Source of the DNA: Verrucomicrobiia bacterium
GTDB taxonomy: Bacteria; Verrucomicrobiota; Verrucomicrobiia; Opitutales; Opitutaceae
NCBI GenBank assembly: GCA_030424825.1
Contig: JAUHWE010000339.1
Span: forward strand, 1 to 5,683
DNA: 5,683 nt
Reading direction: 5' to 3'
Each line of letters starts with the position of its first letter. The stretch's first letter is position 1. The notes beneath the pieces were generated by a model. That model was not told the DNA's origin. It saw only the letters and a program-made list of their open reading frames with translations, and searched no databases. Positions 1-5,683 of the stretch are shown here, piece by piece. Made by a program: the position numbers and the translations under genes.

Positions 1-1
1 G

Positions 2-856
2 ATTGACGCCCATATTCATTTGTATCCACCCAGCGTCTACGATAATCCGGTCATTTGGGCAAATAATAGAAACGAGCGATACTGGAGCCATTGCGTCGCT
101 CCTGAATCGGGTCCCGCATTGCAGGGATGGGCGTCTGTGGACCAATTGCTCTTTGACATGGACGCGGCGGAAGTCGAACGAGCCGTTATTCTAGGCTGGT
201 ACTGGGAATACCCGGATACTTGCTACGAAAATATTTCCTGGCAAAAAGAGTGGATCACCCAGCATCCCGATCGTCTCGTGGCGTTCGCTCCGTTTAACGC
301 AAAAGGGGGATCTACTTCGATCGATTCTCTCGAGAAAGCATTCCAATACGGATTCAAGGGAATTGGGGAAATCAATCCTCCTGCCCAAGGGTACTCGTAC
401 GAAAACGAGACCCTAGATCGAGCCCTCGCCCTGGCCGGCGAGGCCGGAGCTGCCGTTAATTTCCACGTTACCGATCCCACCAGTCACGACTATGCCGGCA
501 AGATCGAAACTCCCATCGACTCATTAATCCAGCTCGCCAAACGGTACTCGAATACCACTTTTATCTTTGCCCACCTCGCAGGCATGATGAAACTTCCGCA
601 GCTACAGGGGCTCAAAAACGTCTACCTGGACACTGCGGCTGTCCCCCTACTTTACCCAATAGACATCTACCAAACCGCAATCGACCAAATCGGGAGTGAT
701 CGAATTCTATTTGGGACTGACTATCCCCTACGCACTTTCCCGAAAACGCAAACGACCCCTGATTTCCGAACACACATCGATTCCCTCAGGGACTCAGGAA
801 TTGCACAAGTTGATCTCGACAACATTCTTAGCAACAATATAAATCGTATTCTTTAA
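2..856 (+). CDS. Amidohydrolase family metal-dependent hydrolase (PF04909 type), 5' end cut by window edge
   Basis: Reading from base 2 the frame gives I-D-A-H-I-H-L-Y-P, the HxH metal motif that opens amidohydrolases, with histidine codons at 11-13 and 17-19. The TTG at 20 lies after this motif and cannot be the true start, so the gene begins outside the window, probably only a few codons upstream. The other barrel motifs follow in order: GIGEINPP (359-382), a strand-5 histidine in NFHVTD (codon 464-466), a strand-6 histidine in FAHLAG (codon 572-574), and the strand-8 aspartate in LFGTDYPLR (codon 719-721). All expected metal and catalytic residues are present, and the length of about 285 residues is normal for the family. 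Such enzymes hydrolyse or decarboxylate small molecules in the cytoplasm on a divalent metal. The substrate cannot be told from sequence. A carbonic anhydrase-like gene follows after 37 bases on the same strand, suggesting co-transcription. It has no signal peptide in the visible part. Confidence 0.9.
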   Translation: MDAHIHLYPPSVYDNPVIWANNRNERYWSHCVAPESGPALQGWASVDQLLFDMDAAEVERAVILGWYWEYPDTCYENISWQKEWITQHPDRLVAFAPFNAKGGSTSIDSLEKAFQYGFKGIGEINPPAQGYSYENETLDRALALAGEAGAAVNFHVTDPTSHDYAGKIETPIDSLIQLAKRYSNTTFIFAHLAGMMKLPQLQGLKNVYLDTAAVPLLYPIDIYQTAIDQIGSDRILFGTDYPLRTFPKTQTTPDFRTHIDSLRDSGIAQVDLDNILSNNINRIL

Positions 857-893
857 TTGGATTCAACCTTCCCTGAACTGAAACCCGATTTCC

Positions 894-1424
894 ATGACCA
901 CTGAAGAACGACTCGAACGATATCTTTCCCGAGATCCTGTTATTCCGGATACCGCCTATGTCGCCAACGAAGCAACCGTGATCGGCAACGTAATACTTGG
1001 TGAACAGGCCAGCGTTTGGCCCGGTTGCGTACTCAGGGGTGACATCAACTCCATCGAGGTCGGGGATCGTTCCAACATTCAAGACGGTACCATTGTGCAC
1101 CTTGCAGATGACTACGGTGTGGAAATCGGAAACGACGTGACCATCGGTCACGCCGCTATTATCCACGCCTGCAAAATCGAGGACGAATGCCTCATCGGCA
1201 TGGGCTCGACCATTATGGATGGTGCCGTAATCGGGAAAAACAGTATCGTCGGCGCAGGCGCGCTTGTTACCAGTTTGACAAACGTACCTCCAGGATCGCT
1301 TGTAATTGGCTCTCCCGCAAAGATCGCTCGTTCGCTCACCCCAGAAGAACAGTCAGGTATCAAGTCCTGGGCCCTTAAATACGTCAAAGTAGCCGCAGCT
1401 CACAAAGCAAAGTTTAAAGCATAA
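894..1424 (+). CDS. Gamma-class carbonic anhydrase-like hexapeptide-repeat protein (YrdA/PaaY/CaiE-like)
   Basis: This 176-residue protein is a left-handed beta-helix protein with [IV]-G-x-x-x hexapeptide repeats from about residue 15 to 140 (VIGNVILGEQASV, IEVGDRSNIQDG, VEIGNDVTIGH, LIGMGSTIMDGAVIG). It ends in a basic alpha helix, as in YrdA/PaaY relatives. The three zinc ligands of gamma carbonic anhydrases are all present: H69 in TIVHLADD, and H86 and H91 in TIGHAAIIHACKI. R48 and D50 (VLRGD) and Q63 (NIQDG) match the conserved structural and active-site positions. It lacks the acidic loop and long N-terminal extension of archaeal Cam, so it belongs to the short CamH-like group, in which activity has been shown for only some members. 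It would act as a cytoplasmic trimer with metal between subunits. ATG at 894 is chosen because the conserved core starts about 15 residues in; no good Shine-Dalgarno sequence is visible. An acyltransferase role is less likely given the complete zinc triad. Confidence 0.93.
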   Translation: MTTEERLERYLSRDPVIPDTAYVANEATVIGNVILGEQASVWPGCVLRGDINSIEVGDRSNIQDGTIVHLADDYGVEIGNDVTIGHAAIIHACKIEDECLIGMGSTIMDGAVIGKNSIVGAGALVTSLTNVPPGSLVIGSPAKIARSLTPEEQSGIKSWALKYVKVAAAHKAKFKA

Positions 1425-1447
1425 TCCAGCTTTAGCCGGACACACCA

Positions 1448-3049
1448 CTAGGAATCCTCTTGGGGGGCTTTGTAATATCGAGTGAATACTAAAATCGCTG
1501 CGAGCAATCCCCAACAAGTGCAGATAAACCAGTCTCCGTGCTGTGTGTAGAATGTCTCCCGGCCCTTCCAGCGTTTGTCGCGGTCTACCTTCCAGGTAGT
1601 GCCCCCTGAAAACCAGATTTTCCCGTCTTCGTCCAATAGCTCGTCGCGCACATTGCCATACTCGTCAATCCATCCAGACCACCCATCATTCCCAACCCGA
1701 AATACCACTCTTCGGTTCTCGACTGCCCGGAGGACGGAATGGGCCATGTGTTGGAAGGAAGCCGCACTTTGACCGTACCACGCGCTATTGGTCGCAACGA
1801 ACAGGATACCCGCACCCTCTAGAGTAGACTTTCGGGCCAAGCTCGGGAAAACGTCTTCATAGCAAATGAGCGTTCCGATACTAATGGTTCGACCTGGCAG
1901 GGACAGGGGCAGAAGGGAGACACTGTCACCCGGATACAGATCCCCTTCGATAGGCACTACTTTTTCAATCCACGGCCAAAGGCTTCGCAACGGGATGTAC
2001 TCGCCAAACGGAACGAGGTGCCTTTTCGCATAGTATTCCGGATACATCCCCCACTCGGGTCGAATCAAATACACCCCATTATGCCAGACTTCCTCTGATT
2101 CCGCCACCAAAGCCCCCGCGAAAATGGGAACATTAATCTCTGTGGCCAAACGTTCTACCCATGCCTGCATCGCGGGATCCCCTTTGATCGGATACGGCAA
2201 CGTCGCTTCCGGCCAGAATACAACATCGGGCTTCATCGGTGCAAGAAGCTGCGTATTCTTTTCAATCTGATCCAGTATCTCTTTGCTCCGGGAGGCATCC
2301 CATTTTTCATTTTGGGGGATCGCCGGCTGCATGGCCGCCGCCCTGAAAAGCGGTTCTCTATCCTGTCCTGAAATATGCCGCGTCTGCAGGAAGGTCATGC
2401 TGACGAATACAATCAGAGCCAAATAGAATTCCGGACAAAACGTCTTCGTTCGCGTTCTTGAGTAACGGACAATCCGAAGCATGTAGGCAGCCACTCCCGC
2501 ATTGAGCAAGGCCAGTCCAAACGAAATTCCCCAAGCGCCCCAAAACGCCGCACTCTGTAGCATTATGGGACGACTCCATTGACTCGCTGAAAGTGGCAGC
2601 CACGGAAACCCAGTAAACACCCAAGCACGGACATGCTCGAGCACCACCCACAAAGCGGATGTTCCGATCGCAAACGGAAGCCCCGCCCAAAGGCCCTTTC
2701 CCAGCAGCCGCCTACTCAGCCAGAGCGTTCCCAGCGCCCAAAGCATGAAGTGAACGCCTACCACACCTGAAAGTAGACCAAGCCCCATCCACGTCACGTG
2801 CCTTAGCCAGAAGATTAGGATAAACCAGGTTACCCAACCCGTGATAAGGCCGGTCCACGCAACTTGCTTAAAAGTAGGCCCCATGCGTAGCCAAATCAAA
2901 AAGGGAATAAGTACGACAAAACCTGCTTCTGGAAAATCGAATGGGGGAAATGCGCCGACATAGAAAACGACCGTGAGAGCAAAGGCCACTCCTTGCGCGA
3001 TCCTATTGCGGTGGGCCGCCATCCACTTTGCCATTTCGCTTATCCACAT
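1448..3049 (-). CDS. lnt: Apolipoprotein N-acyltransferase (Lnt)
   Basis: Lnt is an inner-membrane enzyme that moves an acyl chain from a phospholipid to the N-terminal cysteine of apolipoproteins, the last step of lipoprotein maturation in Gram-negative bacteria. The 533 residues have the full architecture: about seven hydrophobic segments (roughly 19-35, 43-56, 63-83, 88-110, 121-138, 166-190, 208-222), a periplasmic nitrilase-like domain (about 233-490), and a final membrane helix (about 507-523). The catalytic triad is visible: E281 in VVFWPEATLPYP, K342 in YYAKRHLVPFGEY and C396 in LICYEDVFP, matching E267, K335 and C387 of E. coli. E350, Y397 and E398 match further residues known to be essential there. 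ATNSAWYG at 419-426 is also typical. The start is uncertain: ATG codons exist at residues 1, 6 and 10, and none has a strong ribosome site. It is convergent with the carbonic anhydrase gene and divergent from the FmdB-like gene, so it is probably transcribed alone. Confidence 0.97.
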   Translation of the reverse strand: MWISEMAKWMAAHRNRIAQGVAFALTVVFYVGAFPPFDFPEAGFVVLIPFLIWLRMGPTFKQVAWTGLITGWVTWFILIFWLRHVTWMGLGLLSGVVGVHFMLWALGTLWLSRRLLGKGLWAGLPFAIGTSALWVVLEHVRAWVFTGFPWLPLSASQWSRPIMLQSAAFWGAWGISFGLALLNAGVAAYMLRIVRYSRTRTKTFCPEFYLALIVFVSMTFLQTRHISGQDREPLFRAAAMQPAIPQNEKWDASRSKEILDQIEKNTQLLAPMKPDVVFWPEATLPYPIKGDPAMQAWVERLATEINVPIFAGALVAESEEVWHNGVYLIRPEWGMYPEYYAKRHLVPFGEYIPLRSLWPWIEKVVPIEGDLYPGDSVSLLPLSLPGRTISIGTLICYEDVFPSLARKSTLEGAGILFVATNSAWYGQSAASFQHMAHSVLRAVENRRVVFRVGNDGWSGWIDEYGNVRDELLDEDGKIWFSGGTTWKVDRDKRWKGRETFYTQHGDWFICTCWGLLAAILVFTRYYKAPQEDS

Positions 3050-3139
3050 CTGCGGACAAAGCAGTCCGATTTCTATTTGTTAGCAAGAAATTACGTTTCG
3101 GAAGATTGACGTATCCCTTTCATCTCACAGTTTTAGGGC
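3050..3139. promoter_or_regulatory. Divergent intergenic region between lnt and the FmdB-like gene
   Basis: These 90 bases separate two genes pointing away from each other, so promoters for both are expected here by position. The region is more A/T rich than its flanks in its middle part. TTGACG at 3106-3111 resembles a rightward -35 box, but the expected -10 position (about 3129-3134) reads AGTTTT and falls too close to the start codon at 3140. I could not fix a confident promoter for either direction. The stretch holds no open reading frame and no RNA gene that I recognise. Confidence 0.4.
3053..3068. repeat. Small perfect inverted repeat just upstream of lnt
   Basis: CGGAC at 3053-3057 and GTCCG at 3064-3068 are perfectly complementary around a 6-base spacer. 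The repeat ends 4 bases before the first ATG of lnt, where its ribosome-binding site should be. It could form a 5-bp hairpin in the lnt leader that hides that site, or serve as a short operator. A repeat of this size can also arise by chance, so the role is only suggested. Confidence 0.35.
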
Positions 3140-3382
3140 ATGGCAACTTACATCTACGAGACTATCCCCCTTTCCGAGAACGAAGAGCCCGTCCGATTTG
3201 AATATCAACAAAGTATGAAGGATGAACCGCTGACCCGCCACCCTTCCACCGGGAAGCCTGTAAAACGTGTCATTACAGGCGGATACGGCTTCAACGTGAG
3301 CGGCAGTACGAAAAGCGCTCCTGCTCCTGCCACGGGAGACAGCTGCTGTCACCACGGGGGTTGTGGGTGCTCGCCTAACTAG
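3140..3382 (+). CDS. Small FmdB-like protein with lost zinc-ribbon cysteines and a C-terminal Cys/His cluster
   Basis: The 80 residues follow the FmdB-family plan: an aromatic start (ATYIYETIP), a central PLTRHPSTGKPVKRVI at 30-45, then GGYGFNVSGS at 47-55. Canonical members carry two C-x-x-C pairs that bind zinc, the second in a context like LTxCPxCGxPV. Here the first pair is absent from residues 5-15 and the second reads H34 and T37, so no zinc ribbon can form. Instead the tail after an Ala/Pro linker (59-64) carries C69, C70, H71, H72, C75 and C77 within nine residues, a likely metal-binding or redox cluster. I recall similar variants in PVC bacteria. FmdB proteins have been viewed as putative regulators, but the function is not established. 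An AGGG at 3135-3138 lies too close to the ATG to be an ideal ribosome site. It is probably the first gene of a two-gene operon with the downstream glycosyltransferase. Confidence 0.85.
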   Translation: MATYIYETIPLSENEEPVRFEYQQSMKDEPLTRHPSTGKPVKRVITGGYGFNVSGSTKSAPAPATGDSCCHHGGCGCSPN

Positions 3383-3383
3383 A

Positions 3384-4538
3384 GTGCCTAGCCCAAACCA
3401 GGCACCCCCCAGGCAACTTAGAATTTGTCTCGTAGAGCCCTTCTTTACCGGTTCACACCAGCGCTGGGCTACCGAATTCGCAGGTCGCTCGAGGCATCAG
3501 ATTGACCTGCTTTCTCTGCCTGGACGCCACTGGAAATGGCGCATGCACGGCGCGGCCATCACTCTCGCTGAAAAATACCGCGCCAACGGAATTCGCTACG
3601 ACGCGATCCTCGCAAGCGACATGCTAGACCTCAACGTCTTCCTGTCCTGTCTTCGGACAGAAACGGCAACAACCCCGGTTGCAGTATATTTTCACGAAAA
3701 CCAGCTGCTTTACCCATGGTCCCCAAGAGATGGCGACACAAAGAAGGGCAGAAACCTCCACTACGCATTTATCAACTATTCCAGTGCATTGGCTGCAGAT
3801 CGATTGTTTTTCAATTCCGACTATCACCGGAATTCATTTATCGAAGCTCTGCCCCATTTCCTAAAGCGATATCCTGATTTCCAAAATTTGGATACAATTT
3901 CAGCAATTCGCGACAAGGCATCCACGCTTTGGCTGGGCATGGATTTGAAAGCGTTTAACGCTTATCGCTGCCCCCATCGAGGAGCAAACTCGGAAAAACC
4001 CCTCATCATCTGGAATCATCGCTGGGAATATGACAAGAACCCCATCGGCTTCTTTCGCATCCTTTACGGACTCGTCGAGCGGGGAATCGAATTCGATCTG
4101 GCCTTGCTCGGTGAAAGGTTCAAAGAAGAGCCCCCCTACTTCAAAGAAGCTAAAGAACGGTTGGGCAGTCGATTGATTCACTACGGAAAGGCCCCTCTCT
4201 TTTCCGACTACGCACGCTTTTTATGGGAAGGGAACATTTCTCTGGTTACGTCCAGCCAGGACTTTTTCGGCCAAAGCGTGGTCGAGTCCATCTATTGCGA
4301 ATGCCATCCCCTTTTGCCCAAGCGTCTCGCCTATCCCAACCACCTCGAACCCTCTCAATGGTCGCAGTGCTACTACAATACTGAAGAAGAGGCGTTGGAG
4401 GTGGCAGTCGCGCTCATCAACAGCGGGGAGTGGAAGCAGCCGTTTCGAGGGTCTAAATCCGTCGTGAAATACGATTGGAGTACCCAAACAGAAATCTACG
4501 ACACCCAACTAGATCGGCTCTCATCGGGCCGAGGCTGA
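3384..4538 (+). CDS. DUF3524 glycosyltransferase, tRNA-queuosine alpha-mannosyltransferase-like (QTMAN/GTDC1 family)
   Basis: This is a GT-B glycosyltransferase with the N-terminal DUF3524 domain. Residues here are counted from the GTG at 3363. Signature motifs are LVEPFFTGSHQRWA (23-36), LPGRHWKWRMHGAAITLA (52-69), VYFHENQLLYPW (108-119), and INYSSALAADRLFFNSDYH (137-155). The C-terminal sugar-nucleotide domain shows IIWNHRWEYDKNP (215-227), LLGERF, HYGKAP and FFGQSVVE (301-308), followed by HPLLPKRLAYP. Animal QTMAN (GTDC1) transfers mannose from GDP-mannose to queuosine in tRNA-Asp. The acceptor of bacterial homologues cannot be read from sequence, so tRNA modification is an inference. No ATG is available near the conserved core. 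GTG at 3384, one base after the FmdB-like stop, is preferred as it suits translational coupling; GTG at 3363 would give 391 residues and a 20-base overlap. Neither has a good ribosome site. The first position of the E-x7-E-like motif is D300, and E313 sits where relatives usually have glycine. Confidence 0.9.
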   Translation: MPSPNQAPPRQLRICLVEPFFTGSHQRWATEFAGRSRHQIDLLSLPGRHWKWRMHGAAITLAEKYRANGIRYDAILASDMLDLNVFLSCLRTETATTPVAVYFHENQLLYPWSPRDGDTKKGRNLHYAFINYSSALAADRLFFNSDYHRNSFIEALPHFLKRYPDFQNLDTISAIRDKASTLWLGMDLKAFNAYRCPHRGANSEKPLIIWNHRWEYDKNPIGFFRILYGLVERGIEFDLALLGERFKEEPPYFKEAKERLGSRLIHYGKAPLFSDYARFLWEGNISLVTSSQDFFGQSVVESIYCECHPLLPKRLAYPNHLEPSQWSQCYYNTEEEALEVAVALINSGEWKQPFRGSKSVVKYDWSTQTEIYDTQLDRLSSGRG

Positions 4539-4554
4539 AGACATCTCCCGAAAG

Positions 4555-5683
4555 CTAGGACTCGCTCGATTCCATTACGAAGGCGCTATACAAGTGCTTT
4601 ACGATATAGTTGTAGCGTACGTATCCATACCCACTAGCTCCCCATCGAACACCCCATGAATTTTTGAATACGAACGTAATGTCCTCAAGCCGCCGGGTCG
4701 GGCTGCGATAGCCTACGAGCGTGACGGCATGCCCATAATTTTCTCGGGGCGTCTGACTATCGAGGTAGGCCGTCTTCCGTATTGCCCGGAACAAGGGCCA
4801 TCCCATTCCCACCACAACCGGTTCCCCCGCATTCAATGCGTGCACGATGTTTCCCAAAAGGATGTTTTTCTCCCTACCTGGTATGGCAAACGCCCGGATA
4901 CCTGAACGAACGCGGGCTTTCTGAATAATCTCCTGTGAAGGCGCTTCCAACTCCCCGTTTTCGCTGTTCGAGCCTAGATCAGACGCTTCTTCTGAGTTCG
5001 GAACTCCATAGGCACGCAAGGCCTGAAAAACCTCATTCAGCTGAAACCCAGCGTCCGAATCCGAGCCTTCGTGAGCTTCCCAATTATCGGACTGATCATA
5101 CCGCCCTAGCGTTTTCAGGGTAGCCCAGTAAAGGTAATACTCAGAAAGATTCTCTGCCTTTCCCAGCCGTCTGCCTTCTAGAAATTCCAGAGCACCCACC
5201 GCCGCGTGGATGGCGCAGCTCGGGCGGCGACCTTGATTGCGAATCCCGATTCCAAGTTCCTTGAACTGAGGTCGAAGATCCACTTCAAACTCAATTTCTG
5301 GGGGAACTCCAAAATTTTGTAAGGCAAACCCTGCCCCCTTGGAAAACTTTGAGGAACGGGCAACTGCTTCTTCCTGACGCAATTGCTCGATCCGCTTTTG
5401 CGATTCTATGATCTGCCGGCGTCGGATTCTTTCCAGATCCGCTTTTCGCGCCTCGTCACTCTCCCCGCTGTACCCATAGCGTTCCTGCATCTCTTTTGAG
5501 AGATTCTCAAATGGGATCTGAGCCAATCCACCGGCGTGCGTAACGATTAGCGAAGATGCGTTCTTCGATCGTACCACCACGTCCCGATAAACCACCTCAC
5601 CTGCAACGAGTGACTCATATTGGTCTGCACTCAAAGCTCCCCCTACCGGAAATCCGGTCAGGAACCCGACCATCCCAATCCTA
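4555..5683 (-). CDS. Papain-like (C1 family) cysteine protease with N-terminal PVC-type domain, probably exported; start may lie beyond the window
   Basis: Residues are counted from the ATG at 5671-5673. The catalytic set of a C1 peptidase is complete and in order: oxyanion Q147 and nucleophile C153 in IRNQGRRPSCAIHAA (six-residue spacing, as in papain), H315 in YGHAVTLVGY, and N338 in FKNSWGVRWG. C153 is the only cysteine, so the disulfides of papain are absent. Residues 19-67 form a small beta domain ending IPFENLSKEMQERYGY, followed by a charged helix, probably coiled coil, at 73-105. This order (small domain, helix, protease) suggests the N-terminal part is a propeptide or anchoring module. 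Residues 1-16 (MVGFLTGFPVGGALSA) look like the end of a signal peptide with cleavage after ALSA. The frame stays open through R-I-G to the window edge, so a longer signal peptide starting outside is likely. Against that, an AGGA lies five bases before this ATG. The gene is convergent with the glycosyltransferase, 16 bases apart. Confidence 0.88.
   Translation of the reverse strand, partial: RIGMVGFLTGFPVGGALSADQYESLVAGEVVYRDVVVRSKNASSLIVTHAGGLAQIPFENLSKEMQERYGYSGESDEARKADLERIRRRQIIESQKRIEQLRQEEAVARSSKFSKGAGFALQNFGVPPEIEFEVDLRPQFKELGIGIRNQGRRPSCAIHAAVGALEFLEGRRLGKAENLSEYYLYWATLKTLGRYDQSDNWEAHEGSDSDAGFQLNEVFQALRAYGVPNSEEASDLGSNSENGELEAPSQEIIQKARVRSGIRAFAIPGREKNILLGNIVHALNAGEPVVVGMGWPLFRAIRKTAYLDSQTPRENYGHAVTLVGYRSPTRRLEDITFVFKNSWGVRWGASGYGYVRYNYIVKHLYSAFVMESSES

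Noticed and set aside
20..22. TTG as the start of the amidohydrolase
   Set aside because: The HxH metal motif is encoded upstream of it in the same open frame, so the real start lies outside the window.
894..1424. Sugar or serine acetyltransferase as identity for the hexapeptide protein
   Set aside because: The three zinc histidines plus the RGD and NIQDG motifs point to the gamma carbonic anhydrase-like group.
1425..1440. Imperfect hairpin TCCAGC-TTTA-GCCGGA in the gap between two convergent genes, as a terminator
   Set aside because: It has an A-C mismatch in a 6-bp stem and no run of T on either strand, so it is too weak to call as an intrinsic terminator.
3106..3134. TTGACG followed by AGTTTT as a sigma-70 promoter for the FmdB-like gene
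   Set aside because: The -10 match is poor, and transcription would start at or next to the start codon.
3624..3827. Opposite-strand open frame inside the glycosyltransferase, and similar frames over the other genes
   Set aside because: All overlap genes with clear conserved motifs, show no family features of their own, and are expected by chance in long coding regions.
4514..4531. Inverted repeat TCGGC/GCCGA near the end of the glycosyltransferase gene as a terminator
   Set aside because: The stem is only 5 bp with a 9-base loop, it lies inside the coding region and no T-tract follows.

Overview
The window looks like ordinary chromosomal sequence from a Gram-negative bacterium of the PVC group, most likely a Verrucomicrobiota of the Opitutia/Puniceicoccales kind. 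This is an inference from three things. A lipoprotein N-acyltransferase implies an outer membrane. The FmdB-like protein opens with the variant 'ATYIYETIP' instead of a normal zinc ribbon. The cysteine protease carries an N-terminal 'xVTHxxGxAxIPFxxL' domain of a type I associate with PVC secreted proteins. There is no rRNA, no tRNA, no insertion sequence and no CRISPR array. Base composition looks even throughout.

Layout: six genes fill about 97% of the window. Two run forward from the left edge: an amidohydrolase of the TIM-barrel PF04909 type, whose first codons lie outside the window, and a gamma-class carbonic anhydrase-like hexapeptide protein 37 bases downstream. They meet lnt (apolipoprotein N-acyltransferase) tail to tail at 1425-1447. 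lnt runs leftward and is divergent from a forward pair across a 90-base gap (3050-3139), the only real intergenic region. The forward pair is a small FmdB-like protein that has lost its zinc-ribbon cysteines, followed directly (1-base gap or 20-base overlap) by a DUF3524/QTMAN-like GT-B glycosyltransferase related to tRNA-queuosine mannosyltransferase. That pair converges on a leftward papain-like (C1) cysteine protease gene that stays open to the right edge.

How they work together: Lnt completes lipoprotein maturation in the inner membrane, and the protease is probably exported. The amidohydrolase and carbonic anhydrase-like protein are probably co-transcribed, but no substrate can be read from sequence. 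The FmdB-like/QTMAN-like pair is the most interesting unit. It may link a small metal-binding or regulatory protein to tRNA modification, but that link rests only on adjacency. I see no clear evidence of a wholly new multi-gene system. The observations worth following are the altered FmdB protein, the bacterial QTMAN homologue with two unusual motif residues, and the single-cysteine protease.
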